64,000 nt of DNA from Flavobacterium sp. KMS (GCF_000813005.1 NZ_JSYP01000014.1:1-64000); one strand, 5' to 3'; counted from the first letter of the stretch, positions 34,210 to 42,881 are shown. Notes: a model not told the origin generated them from the sequence alone. Made by a program: numbers and translations.

Positions 34210-35340
34210 ATGTTACTTAAAAATAAAAAAATAGCCATTATAGGTGCAGGACCAGTCGGTCTTACCATGGCAAGATTATTACAGCAAGAAGGAATAGATG
34301 TAACTGTTTACGAAAGAGACAAAGACGCACAAACAAGGATTTCTGGCGGAACACTCGACCTGCATAAAGGTTCTGGCCAAGAAGCAATGAAAAAAGCAGG
34401 ATTGCTCGAAAAGTATTATGCAATGGGAACACCCATGGGAAGAACCGTTGCTAACGAGCAAGCCAAAGTGCTATTCTCTAACAAACCTACTGCCAAAAAC
34501 AGAAATGATAATCCTGAGATAAACAGAAATGATTTAAGAAAATTGCTACTAGATAGTTTAGCAAATGATACCTTAATTTGGGACAGAAAATTTACTGATA
34601 TTAAAGAAGAAAACGGAAAATGGCTTTTACAATTTGAAAATGAAAAAGATGTAATCGCAGATTTTGTTATTGGTGCCAATGGCGGAATGTCTAAAGCGAG
34701 AAAACATGTAACAGATGCCCAAATAGAATACACAGGAACGCTTATTATACAAGGTGATGTTTCTGAGCCAGAAATTACCTGTAACGAGTTCTACAAATTA
34801 TGCAATGATAATATACTAATGATTGCAGCCGAAGGTAATTCGCTAGTAGCAAACCCTAAGAATGGCAATATATTAAGCTACAATGTAATTTTTAAAACAC
34901 CTGAAAATTGGAATCCAGAAACTGGATTAAACCCCGAAGATACCGAAAGTGTAAGAACATACCTTATCGATAAATTTGCCCATTGGCATGACAGTTATAA
35001 ACAATTATTTAGCGCTACATCGTCTTTTATTTTATGGCCAACGAGAAGAATACCTTTAGAAAAACCTTGGAAAAATAACCGCTCATTGCCTATCACACTT
35101 ATTGGCGATGCTGCACATATAATGCCTCCTTTTGCTGGTCAAGGCGCAAATACAGGATTATTAGACGCATTAATTTTATCTGATAATCTGACTAATGGAA
35201 AATTTGAAACCATAGAAGCAGCAATCAATGATTATGAACAAAAAATGATGATTTATGCAACCGAAGCGCAACAAGAAACAAGCCAGAACGAAATAGCCAT
35301 GCATGGTTCAGACTTTTCATTCCTGAAATTCTATGAATAA
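34210..35340 (+). CDS. Tet(X)-like FAD-dependent monooxygenase
   Basis: A 376-residue class A flavoprotein monooxygenase. The FAD motif is IIGAGPVGLTMARLLQQ (about 10-26); further blocks are ISGGTLDLHKGSGQEAMKKA, NPEINRNDLRKLLLDSL and GDAAHIMPPFAGQGANTGLL (about 299-318). These runs are nearly the same as in the tetracycline destructase Tet(X) as I recall it, and the C-terminal helix QNEIAM is kept. With a constant offset of 11, residues recalled as Tet(X) substrate contacts align as Gln192 to Gln181, Met215 to Met204, Arg213 to Ile202, Phe224 to Val213, His234 to Ser223 and Met375 to Met364. Half the contacts are changed, so tetracycline activity cannot be assumed. It follows an ABC-F/AraC pair. 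Confidence 0.88.
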   Translation: MLLKNKKIAIIGAGPVGLTMARLLQQEGIDVTVYERDKDAQTRISGGTLDLHKGSGQEAMKKAGLLEKYYAMGTPMGRTVANEQAKVLFSNKPTAKNRNDNPEINRNDLRKLLLDSLANDTLIWDRKFTDIKEENGKWLLQFENEKDVIADFVIGANGGMSKARKHVTDAQIEYTGTLIIQGDVSEPEITCNEFYKLCNDNILMIAAEGNSLVANPKNGNILSYNVIFKTPENWNPETGLNPEDTESVRTYLIDKFAHWHDSYKQLFSATSSFILWPTRRIPLEKPWKNNRSLPITLIGDAAHIMPPFAGQGANTGLLDALILSDNLTNGKFETIEAAINDYEQKMMIYATEAQQETSQNEIAMHGSDFSFLKFYE

Positions 35341-35426
35341 ATCTCATTCAATCCAATAATAAATGTACTAGTTCCAATAAAAAAATTAAATCTTCTTGCC
35401 TTCTAATTGCAATCTATAAAATTAAG

Positions 35427-35453
35427 CTCCTTAAGAAATTAGGGAGTTTTTTT
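35427..35453 (+). terminator. Rho-independent terminator
   Basis: A 7-bp stem CTCCTTA / TAGGGAG (one G-U) with loop AGAAAT is followed by T7, 87 bp after the Tet(X)-like stop codon. Confidence 0.8.
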
Positions 35454-35598
35454 ATGTCAAAAACGTGGTATTAGTCAAAAAATCGCTTGTTATTAATTAT
35501 AAAATAATCATATATTAGCAATACAAAAATTACATTTTAATACAAACTCAAACTAAATTGAGTTTACTTATTTTATTAATAATCTAATATTCAAACAA

Positions 35599-36402
35599 AT
35601 GCAAAACCAAGAAATATTCTTTGCCAAAGGAGATAGTCCAAAAATGATAGAAGCTTTTAAAAATGCTCAAGAAACATTTAAATATTTTTGGAGAGAATTA
35701 TCTTGGGAATACCGCCGAATTGTACCTGCATTAACCGTAGCGTGCGTAAAAGTAGCCTTCTCTCAAGATGTAGAAGGAAATGAACATCCTATTGTAGAAC
35801 ATATGTGGATTAACGATATCTCTTTTGACGGTGAACAAATAAAGGGTGTTTTAATAAATGATCCAAACGAATTAACAAACATCGAAAACGGAGACGAAGT
35901 TGTAGTTCCTTTAAACCAAATTAGCGATTGGTTATTTGCAATTCAAGGTAGTTCGCCAAAAGGGCTTTCAAAACTATTCTCATCGCCTCAACCTAGAGCA
36001 TATGGAGGATTTACTATTCAGGCAATACGCTCAGAAATGACAAATCAGGAAAGAAAAGATCATGATAAAGCCTGGGGATTAGATTTTGGAGATTACAATG
36101 AAGTGCTTCTTGTTAACGAGCAAAAAGAAAAGCCAGAAAACCTTATAGAACATCCTATGAGCAAAAACATGAAAGAAAAACTCCAGGATTTCTTAAAGCA
36201 AAATCCCGACGAAATTACTTATCAGGATGAAGAAGGATTCTCGTTATTACATACTGAAACCGTTGCTGGAAATTTAACTTCTATAACTCTTTTATTAGAG
36301 TCTGGTGTAGATAAAAACATGAAAACAAGTCAAGGTAAAACAGCATTAGACATTGCTAAACAATTAAACTGGGAGCATATTATTCCTGTTCTTAGTAATT
36401 AA
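35599..36402 (+). CDS. DUF2314 protein with C-terminal ankyrin-type repeats
   Basis: A 267-residue cytoplasmic protein. The N-terminal part (about 10-175) matches DUF2314: EHMWINDISFDGEQIKGVL, NDPNELTNIENGDEVVVPL and QISDWLFAIQG, closing with WGLDFGDYNEVLLV. The last 80 residues contain ankyrin-like units (DEEGFSLLHTETVAGNLTSI and TLLLESGVDKNMKTSQGKTA followed by LDIAKQL). Proteins with this pairing are common in Bacteroidota and some occur beside toxin or immunity genes, but no partner is evident here. The next gene begins 2 bp after the stop codon and is probably co-translated. Confidence 0.8.
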   Translation: MQNQEIFFAKGDSPKMIEAFKNAQETFKYFWRELSWEYRRIVPALTVACVKVAFSQDVEGNEHPIVEHMWINDISFDGEQIKGVLINDPNELTNIENGDEVVVPLNQISDWLFAIQGSSPKGLSKLFSSPQPRAYGGFTIQAIRSEMTNQERKDHDKAWGLDFGDYNEVLLVNEQKEKPENLIEHPMSKNMKEKLQDFLKQNPDEITYQDEEGFSLLHTETVAGNLTSITLLLESGVDKNMKTSQGKTALDIAKQLNWEHIIPVLSN

Positions 36403-36404
36403 AT

Positions 36405-36899
36405 ATGAAAAGATTTAAATATTCGATTGTTTTAGGATTAGTAACAAGCCTTCTTCTAAGTTTATACATAACCCTTACAGAAGACTTTAATAATGATGTA
36501 CTTATTGTATGTGCTATTTTTGTTTTTATTATGATGACTTTAATGTCTTATTTTAAAATGTTTGCACATATAACAAATCAAGAAGTAAAATTTCAACAAC
36601 TAAAAAACGTAGCATATTCAGGACGTGCAAATCATTATAAAGATGGAGTAACAGTTGGTGGGAATCTTTACCTAACAGATAATCAGCTTATTTTTCAAAC
36701 CAATATGCTAAACTTTATTCAAAAGCATGAAACGGTAATTGATATTAAAAGTATAACCGAAACCCATTTTGAAAAAACATTAGGAATCGTTAATAACGGA
36801 TTATCTATAATCACTTCTAATGGTATGAATGAACGATTTGTTGTAACAAACAGAGAAATTTGGAAAAATGAGATCGAAAAAGCCATAAAAAACAATTAA
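36405..36899 (+). CDS. Membrane protein with GRAM/PH-like domain
   Basis: A 164-residue protein. Two transmembrane segments at the N-terminus (about 7-25 and 32-50) are followed by a cytoplasmic domain whose pattern VTVGGNLYLTDNQLIFQTNM and then IDIKSITETHFEKTLGIVNNG is typical of GRAM or bacterial PH domains (strand-turn 'GxLyLTdnrLiF'). Such domains bind lipids or proteins at the membrane. It starts 2 bp after the DUF2314/ankyrin gene; a joint function is likely but undefined. Confidence 0.75.
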   Translation: MKRFKYSIVLGLVTSLLLSLYITLTEDFNNDVLIVCAIFVFIMMTLMSYFKMFAHITNQEVKFQQLKNVAYSGRANHYKDGVTVGGNLYLTDNQLIFQTNMLNFIQKHETVIDIKSITETHFEKTLGIVNNGLSIITSNGMNERFVVTNREIWKNEIEKAIKNN

Positions 36900-36925
36900 A
36901 CAATATCCCAGAACAACACCCCTAA

Positions 36926-37489
36926 ATGAACAGTAACCTTATTTTTGATCAAATATCTAAACTGCCAGAAAGCTCCAGAAAAACCTTGGAGGAAAACATT
37001 ACTTTGGTTAGTTTCCCCAAAGGACATATTTTATTAAAAGCTGGTAAAATCGAATCAAATATCTATTTCATAAAAAGGGGAATCGTAAGAGCTTATGTAA
37101 ACCAGAATGACAGCGATGTTACTTTTTGGTTTGGAAAAGAAGGAGAAACAATTCTCTCGATGAAAAGCTATGTCGAAAACCAAAAAGGCTATGAAGATAT
37201 CGAACTTCTGGAAGACTGTGATCTGTATGAATTAAATACAATTAATTTACAAAGATTGTTTGAAGAAGATATACATATTGCAAATTGGGGAAGAAAATTT
37301 GCCGAAAAAGAACTCATAAAAACAGAAGAAAGATTAATCTCCAGACAATTTAAAACAGCGTCTGAAAGATATAACGAACTAATAACCAATAATCCTGATT
37401 TAATCAAGAGAGTACAACTTGGTCATATTGCCTCCTATCTCGGGATTACCCAAGTAAGTTTAAGCCGAATACGAGCCGAAATAAAATAA
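36926..37489 (+). CDS. Crp/Fnr-family transcriptional regulator beside SMR exporter
   Basis: A 187-residue compact regulator of the same type as the one at 24389-24952: beta-roll sensor (HILLKAGKIESNIYFIKRGI, about 33-52; FWFGKEGETILSMKSYVEN) and a C-terminal helix-turn-helix RVQLGHIASYLGITQVSLSR followed by IRAEIK. In flavobacteria such regulators are often found immediately before an SMR exporter gene, as here (73 bp). This suggests it responds to the exporter substrate or its stress, an inference from position only. Confidence 0.87.
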   Translation: MNSNLIFDQISKLPESSRKTLEENITLVSFPKGHILLKAGKIESNIYFIKRGIVRAYVNQNDSDVTFWFGKEGETILSMKSYVENQKGYEDIELLEDCDLYELNTINLQRLFEEDIHIANWGRKFAEKELIKTEERLISRQFKTASERYNELITNNPDLIKRVQLGHIASYLGITQVSLSRIRAEIK

Positions 37490-37562
37490 ATTCATTTTTT
37501 ATCATTTGTTAAATTTTAATTGAATCCGCTAGAGGATCTTTGCCTTATTAAAATTTAAAAAT

Positions 37563-37889
37563 ATGAATTGGATTCTTTTGATTATTGCAGGATTATTTGA
37601 GGTGGCGTTTGCTTCGTGCTTGGGGAAAGCTAAAGAAGCAACAGGAAATGATGTTTATTTATGGTATGGAGGATTCTTGGCATCACTTATTATAAGTATG
37701 TTGCTTCTTATCAAGAGTACACAAACATTACCTATTGGGACTGCTTATGCTGTATGGACAGGAATTGGAGCTGTTGGAACAGTTTTGGTCGGTATTTTTG
37801 TGTTTAAAGATCCAACAAACTTCTGGAGATTGTTCTTTATTGCAACATTGGTTGGTTCAATCATCGGATTAAAATCAGTTTCACATTAA
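37563..37889 (+). CDS. SMR-family exporter, Gdx/SugE-type (guanidinium)
   Basis: A 108-residue protein with four transmembrane helices. The SMR glutamate is in LLIIAGLFEVAFASCLGKAK (Glu about 13) and the helix 3 motif LPIGTAYAVWTGIGAVGTVL (about 58-77) is diagnostic of the SugE/Gdx branch, which exports guanidinium ions against protons, rather than the EmrE/QacC multidrug branch. It works as an antiparallel dimer in the inner membrane. Preceded by a Crp/Fnr regulator and closed by a very strong terminator. No guanidine riboswitch is recognisable upstream. Confidence 0.88.
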   Translation: MNWILLIIAGLFEVAFASCLGKAKEATGNDVYLWYGGFLASLIISMLLLIKSTQTLPIGTAYAVWTGIGAVGTVLVGIFVFKDPTNFWRLFFIATLVGSIIGLKSVSH

Positions 37890-37907
37890 TGAAACTTGTA
37901 GTAAAAA

Positions 37908-37944
37908 AAATGCAACTTAATTTAAGTAAAATTAAGTTGCATTT
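37908..37944. terminator. Strong bidirectional terminator after the SMR gene
   Basis: A 16-bp perfect stem AAATGCAACTTAATTT / AAATTAAGTTGCATTT with loop AAGTA, 19 bp after the SMR stop codon. It overlaps a short open frame that is therefore not a gene. Confidence 0.85.
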
Positions 37945-38306
37945 AAAATATGTCCCATTCCTGATTCCCTTCTTTTTATTCCTAAAAACGTTTCTTGCGT
38001 TTATCCTCTTCTCACTTATTTTTATTTTTTGTCAGTCCATAAGATATTGCATACGCATTCCTAAATCTTTAGGATACTAGCTCCACTCCTATTCTTTATT
38101 GTAATTACTTCCTTAATTTATCATTATTTCGTACATTATTTGTACTAAAAATAGTGCTATATTAGCCTACGAAAAGGGTATTTATGATACAAAGTCTACC
38201 AGAACCAGACTTTGCAAACCTTTCTTATAGCTTATATAAGAAGGTGTTTTAAAACACTTTGTTAAAAAAATAAGGCAATTTAAAATTACAATAACACTAA
38301 ATATTT
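37945..38306. other. Gene-free AT-rich intergenic region
   Basis: About 360 bp with no supported gene or repeat. It has a pyrimidine-rich first half and a small palindrome GTGTTTTAAAACAC at 38244-38257. The palindrome is 50 bp before the next start codon and could be an operator, but nothing else supports this. Confidence 0.5.
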
Positions 38307-39116
38307 ATGCTTGATCTTTCTGGACACAACAATCAAAAAAAAGATATTGTTTTTGAAAAATTTAGAGAACAACTTGAACAAAGTGGTCTAAAAATCGATT
38401 CAATTGACAACGAAAATCTCATTCATATTAATATTGACGGAAATAATTTAGAAATAAGTTTGGAAAACGTAAGACGAAATTACGAAAGAGATTCCGACGA
38501 AAGTCATATAACAGATTTGGTTCAAACTATACTATCCTATCTATCCTATCCAGCTGACGTTCCAAATTGGGAGGATTCAAAAAATAATGTCTACATCCAG
38601 CTATTTCCAAATGATTTTGATTTCAATAACTTAATTTCTGAAAAAGTTACAGATGAATTTAGTAAGATTTATGCAGTAAGCGAAAAAGAAAAACTAACTT
38701 GGATTTCTACAGATAATTTAAAAAAGTGGAAAATAACCGAGCTAGATTTAATTAAACAAGCTGATTTAAACGCTAATGAACTACTAGCAAAGACGAAGAT
38801 AGATTTTGAAATAATAGAAGACAGGAAACTTGGTATGATCGAAGTTGAAAAAACATTTCTGAAAAGTTCACTCCTATTTGCCTCAAAAATAAAAGAAAAA
38901 TTGAAAGCCGATATTGGATTTCCATTTTACGCAGTAATCCCGGTAAGAGATTTTTGTTATATTTTTTCTGAAAAAGATTTTGATTTCTTCGCAAATAGAA
39001 TAGGAACAACTGTAGTCAAAGAATATCAGAATTCAGGTTACCCAATTACAACAGAAATATTGTTTATTTCGGAAAACGGAATAACAGCTGTTGGAAAATA
39101 TCCGACCGAAAAATAA
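38307..39116 (+). CDS. DUF1444-like (YtpQ-type) protein
   Basis: A 269-residue cytoplasmic acidic protein. The order of segments (an N-terminal alpha-beta part with LIHINIDGNNLEISLENVRR, then NVYIQLFPNDFDF, then SSLLFASKIKEKLKADIG followed by FPFYAVIPVRDFCYIFSEK) resembles the DUF1444/YtpQ family of unknown function. The match is by pattern recall and moderately sure. It is followed 29 bp later by a secreted glycan-binding protein gene. Confidence 0.6.
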   Translation: MLDLSGHNNQKKDIVFEKFREQLEQSGLKIDSIDNENLIHINIDGNNLEISLENVRRNYERDSDESHITDLVQTILSYLSYPADVPNWEDSKNNVYIQLFPNDFDFNNLISEKVTDEFSKIYAVSEKEKLTWISTDNLKKWKITELDLIKQADLNANELLAKTKIDFEIIEDRKLGMIEVEKTFLKSSLLFASKIKEKLKADIGFPFYAVIPVRDFCYIFSEKDFDFFANRIGTTVVKEYQNSGYPITTEILFISENGITAVGKYPTEK

Positions 39117-39145
39117 AGAATAGTGCCAAAACTGATAATACTATT

Positions 39146-39874
39146 ATGAAAAACCACTTAGCACTATTTTTATTTACAATAATTGTAAACTTTACTTATG
39201 CTCAAAATTCAGATAAAAACTTTTATCCCAAGGAAACCCGAAAAGTAGATTTAAGCACAAAGACCGACAATGAAATAAAGCGTCAAAACGAACTTTTACA
39301 AAAATCGAAACTTACAGCTACAGAACAAAAAGAACTCGATATTTTATTACAGAAATATGGTGAGGTTGTAGAAAGTATGTGGGATGTTGTAGATGGTGGC
39401 TGTAGTTGGTATTGCGCAGGCGGAAATTATAAAGTAAAAGCATCATCGACTTTAAACACCGAAAAAGACACAAAATACCAAGCAAAAAATGCCAATGATT
39501 TAAGCTACCAAACCGCTTGGGTCGAAGGCAAACCAGATGAAGGAATTGGAGAATATTTAGAGTATTATTTTTACAACAAAAGCCCGAGGATTACACAAAT
39601 TATAATCTCTAACGGATATGTAAAATCCGATGCTGCCTGGAAGAACAATAACCGAGTAAAAAAACTACGATTAAGTATAAACGGGAAAGTATTTGGAATC
39701 CTGAATTTAGAAGACAATAAAAATGACCAAATATTCGATCTTGGAACTTTTGGACATAACAAAAACGGAACCGACTTAATTTTAAAATTCGAAATTGTCG
39801 AAGTCTATAAAGGAGATAAATTCAGCGACACCGCTATAACCGAAATCTATTTTAACGGAATTGATGTACACTAA
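39146..39874 (+). CDS. Secreted protein with NADase-type glycan-binding domain
   Basis: A 242-residue exported protein. Signal peptide MKNHLALFLFTIIVNFTYAQ with cleavage after Ala-Gln. After a charged helical spacer the C-terminal discoidin-like domain begins at about residue 85 with CSWYCAGG, KVKASSTLNTE, then the family signature YQAKNANDLSYQTAWVEG and GIGEYLEYYF, and ends with ITEIYFNG. These domains bind glycans or cell surface sugars and are often attached to effectors; no enzymatic domain is present here. The next exported protein gene begins 10 bp after the stop. Confidence 0.8.
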   Translation: MKNHLALFLFTIIVNFTYAQNSDKNFYPKETRKVDLSTKTDNEIKRQNELLQKSKLTATEQKELDILLQKYGEVVESMWDVVDGGCSWYCAGGNYKVKASSTLNTEKDTKYQAKNANDLSYQTAWVEGKPDEGIGEYLEYYFYNKSPRITQIIISNGYVKSDAAWKNNNRVKKLRLSINGKVFGILNLEDNKNDQIFDLGTFGHNKNGTDLILKFEIVEVYKGDKFSDTAITEIYFNGIDVH

Positions 39875-39884
39875 GAAACAACAA

Positions 39885-40838
39885 ATGAAAAAAATATTTA
39901 TCCTAATTATACTTATGCTATCTAATTATAATGCAAAAGCGCAAACTCCAAACGATGTCGTTGGTTATTACAAATTAAGAGGTGGAAGCCATTACCTAAA
40001 ACCCGATGGTACATTTGTAATAATAGGATACGCAACATTAATAACCGGAAAATGGACATTAAAAGAACATGGCGAAGTAAACTTTGTTCCCGACTCTCCT
40101 AAAGAATCATTTCAGGTTTACGGAAGATATACCCCAGAGTTAAAAGAAAACTCCAAATTCATGCTCTCAAACGGATTAGACAAAGGAGAAACATTTATGC
40201 ATATCGGTAAACTTAGTGCCGTAAACCCAAAACTACAACGAGTTTATGTAAAAGGACATCATTGTATTAAATTTCCCGAAGTATATACAACAACTAAAAA
40301 AGTAGATACCATATCATTCTCTTCATTTCCCTATGATAATCTAAGAGCTAAAGATTTCAAGCCTACAATTTACACTTATAATAACACCGAAAAGTTTAAC
40401 GATTTTATTGTATATCATTTTAGTGACCATCCAAATTATCATGCGTTTTCATACCTATTCAAGGATAATGTTATGTACGAGGATGAAGATGATTATAGTA
40501 AAAAACAGAACTTAAATGATGCTTTAAAAGAATCTGAATTCGGGCAAATTTCGGGTATCGATTTTGAACCAAAAATTGTACTATCTACACTAAAATATAA
40601 TATTAGAGAATCAGATACTGAGGATATTAATTTTAAACTAAACTATAATTTAGATGAAAAAAGAAACGCCTACATCAATAAACTAAACTATGTGGCGGGC
40701 GAAGAAAACGCAGAGGATTATGATTACAATAATACCAACTTACTTTATATTTATAAAAAGATAGATACTTTTATTAAGTTCCAAAAAGCTTTTTTAATCG
40801 AAGAAAAATCAATTTTTAAAGACCATTGCAAAGAATAA
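39885..40838 (+). CDS. Exported protein of unknown function
   Basis: About 317 residues from the ATG at 39885 (MKKIFILIILMLSNYNAKAQ), which begins a clear signal peptide; an upstream TTG would spoil it. The mature protein opens with VVGYYKLRGGSHYLKPDGTF and has VNFVPDSPKESFQVYGRYTP, a beta-rich start often seen in Bacteroidota proteins of unknown function. The C-terminal third is acidic and aromatic (YEDEDDYSKKQ; NAEDYDYNNTN). No catalytic motif seen. Its start 10 bp after the glycan-binding gene suggests co-expression. Confidence 0.75.
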   Translation: MKKIFILIILMLSNYNAKAQTPNDVVGYYKLRGGSHYLKPDGTFVIIGYATLITGKWTLKEHGEVNFVPDSPKESFQVYGRYTPELKENSKFMLSNGLDKGETFMHIGKLSAVNPKLQRVYVKGHHCIKFPEVYTTTKKVDTISFSSFPYDNLRAKDFKPTIYTYNNTEKFNDFIVYHFSDHPNYHAFSYLFKDNVMYEDEDDYSKKQNLNDALKESEFGQISGIDFEPKIVLSTLKYNIRESDTEDINFKLNYNLDEKRNAYINKLNYVAGEENAEDYDYNNTNLLYIYKKIDTFIKFQKAFLIEEKSIFKDHCKE

Positions 40839-40966
40839 AATTTTAAGACTTCCTTAAAAAAACATACAAACCAAGCTATAAAAACAATCTAAAATTATTG
40901 GTTTTCAAACATTTGTAACTACTCGTACGCCTTCTTGTAAATAGTCGAACTCATTTTAAATAAAAA

Positions 40967-40998
40967 AATGCGTACGACTATTTTTTGTCGTACGTATT
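40967..40998. repeat. Inverted repeat upstream of serine hydrolase gene
   Basis: A 12-bp stem AATGCGTACGAC / GTCGTACGTATT with one G-U pair and an eight-base T-rich loop. There is no T-run after the stem, so it is not a standard terminator; it could end transcription of the preceding gene weakly or act as an operator. A half-copy ACTCGTACGCC occurs at 40921-40931. Confidence 0.5.
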
Positions 40999-41057
40999 CC
41001 ATAATTATCTAAAGGATATTTGTATCAAATAACAAGAACCAATAAAATTTAGAAATC

Positions 41058-42170
41058 ATGAAAAAATTAATCCTTATCGTTTTTTTAGTATTGCCACTAT
41101 TATCTATTGCACAAAAAACAACCATTAAAACTATAGTTGATAGTGCCGCAACCAAAATGATCGAAAAACCATTGATCAATTCTACCTCAATCGGGATAGT
41201 ATATCAAGGACAAGAATTTATAGGACATTATGGAGAATTAGAAAAAGGAAAATCAAATGCACCAACTAATAATACAATTTATGAAATTGGCTCATTAGGC
41301 AAAACCCATACAGGTACGTTAATAGCCAAAGCTGTTTTAGATAAAAAAATAAATCTTGATGATCCGGTTCAAAAATATTTAAGCGAAGATTATCCTAATT
41401 TAATATTTAACAACCACCCAATTCGCATAAAAGATTTAGTTACCCATACAAGTGGTTTACCAAATATGATTCCTTTAAGCGTAAATGAAATGCTGAAAAA
41501 CTTCACCAAAAAAGAGACACCAACTGACCTCAACAATGCACTAAAAAATTACACCAAAAAAGATTTTTTCAGAGACCTGCATCAAATAAAAATTGATACC
41601 ATTCCTGGATACAACTTCTCTTATTCCAGCGCAGGAATAGAACTTTTGGCAGCTGTTTTGGAGAAAGTATATAACAAACAATTTGAAGTTATATTAAAAG
41701 AATATTTTGCCAAAAATGCCCAGATGAATCATACAATGATAAATTTATCTCCAGAGGATCAAAAAAATCTTGCAGTAGGATATCATTGTGCTTACGACGA
41801 AATCACTACCCAAATGACAACATTGCCTTGGGGCGCGGGCGGTAATGTGAAATCTACAGTTCCTGATATGGTAAAATACATTAAATACCAATTAAAAAAT
41901 GATGCCGTTGTAGCCGAATCTCACCGCCCATTGGTTAAAGTTAATGATCGTTTTAGCTCAGGATATTGCTGGCGAGTAACCAAAGATGAAAAACTAGGAA
42001 CGTTATATATGCATCATGGAGGAGTTCCTCGTTCACAATGTTTTATTTATATAATTCCAGAATATAATTTGGGTGTATTTATTATCACAAACCAAAGTGG
42101 CGAAAACACACCAAAAGACATGAAAGATACCTTAAACGAAATATTCGAACAGATTCAGAAACTTAAATAA
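41058..42170 (+). CDS. Serine hydrolase, class C beta-lactamase/DD-peptidase family
   Basis: A 370-residue exported protein with signal peptide MKKLILIVFLVLPLLSIAQ. The catalytic SxxK tetrad is S-L-G-K in YEIGSLGKTHTGTL (Ser79, Lys82). The second motif is YSSAGIELLAAVLE, where YxN reads Tyr-Ser-Ser, and the third is HHGGVPRSQ in place of KTG. The fold includes LVTHTSGLPNMIPLS typical of the family. Changed motif 2 argues for an esterase or D-aminopeptidase-like enzyme rather than a true beta-lactamase. It acts outside the cytoplasm. A second, distant member is at 48789-49865. Confidence 0.88.
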   Translation: MKKLILIVFLVLPLLSIAQKTTIKTIVDSAATKMIEKPLINSTSIGIVYQGQEFIGHYGELEKGKSNAPTNNTIYEIGSLGKTHTGTLIAKAVLDKKINLDDPVQKYLSEDYPNLIFNNHPIRIKDLVTHTSGLPNMIPLSVNEMLKNFTKKETPTDLNNALKNYTKKDFFRDLHQIKIDTIPGYNFSYSSAGIELLAAVLEKVYNKQFEVILKEYFAKNAQMNHTMINLSPEDQKNLAVGYHCAYDEITTQMTTLPWGAGGNVKSTVPDMVKYIKYQLKNDAVVAESHRPLVKVNDRFSSGYCWRVTKDEKLGTLYMHHGGVPRSQCFIYIIPEYNLGVFIITNQSGENTPKDMKDTLNEIFEQIQKLK

Positions 42171-42224
42171 GCAAATATTAATCTGTTGGATGCAATTCTT
42201 AATAATTGCATCCAACAGATTCTA

Positions 42225-42788
42225 TTAATAATACAATCTAAAATCTAGATGTTTACAAAGGTCATAGTGTTTTTGGTGTAATTCCTCCACAATCTCAATT
42301 ACATCATCTTCCTCCTGACACAAACTAAAGAAAGCTTTGTCAAGCGTACTACAACTAGTTATTTTTTTAAGTGCAGTTCCATAACCCGAAATGGCTCTCG
42401 CTCCAGTAATATCAAGAAAATATTGCGCTTCCTCTTCACTTAAATCTAATATTTTTGCATTGGCAAAATGCAAAATTTTACCTTTCATTTTACCTTCAAA
42501 AATTTCGGCTATTTCCTCCAGACTGTAGTAATAATCATTAAGGCACACATTGTTTCCTTCCCCAGGCATCACCAAATATATTATTTCGTAATCCTTAAAG
42601 TTATGGTCATCATAAAGCAAAGCGTTTAAGCTATCCTCTAAACCTTCGATAGTATCGCAAGTTTTATGAATACTCGAAATACCTTGGTCAAAAGCCAATT
42701 GTTCTAAGTTTTTAACCACTTCGGTAGTCACGTCAATCTCTACATCGGGAACAGCCTCGAGGCAGAAAATAAATTTGTCATAATCCAT
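42225..42788 (-). CDS. DUF6642-like protein, possible inactive caspase/CHAT-like fold
   Basis: A 187-residue acidic soluble protein. YEIIYLVMPGEGNNVCLNDY, KGKILHFANAKIL and TGARAISGYGTAL follow the strand order of CHAT/caspase-like domains of the DUF6642 type, in which the core usually reads (I/L)HFSSCxTL and the cysteine is catalytic. Here the corresponding segment is LHFANAKIL, so the cysteine would be absent. This comparison is from memory and uncertain. An exact -7 element on the minus strand (TACCTTTG, 42822-42829) lies 34 bp upstream of the ATG. No partner gene nearby. Confidence 0.5.
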   Translation of the reverse strand: MDYDKFIFCLEAVPDVEIDVTTEVVKNLEQLAFDQGISSIHKTCDTIEGLEDSLNALLYDDHNFKDYEIIYLVMPGEGNNVCLNDYYYSLEEIAEIFEGKMKGKILHFANAKILDLSEEEAQYFLDITGARAISGYGTALKKITSCSTLDKAFFSLCQEEDDVIEIVEELHQKHYDLCKHLDFRLYY

Positions 42789-42881
42789 ACAATTATGTTT
42801 TTGTAGATAATCAATTTACCACAAAGGTATATTTTATTGAGGAAAATAGACCGAAACCCAAAAGACATTTTAGCCAAATTT

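Noticed and set aside
37889..38080. A 63-codon frame starting in the stop codon of the SMR exporter gene.
   Set aside because: Its start region is the 16-bp terminator stem, and the rest is low-complexity hydrophobic sequence from AT/pyrimidine-rich DNA.
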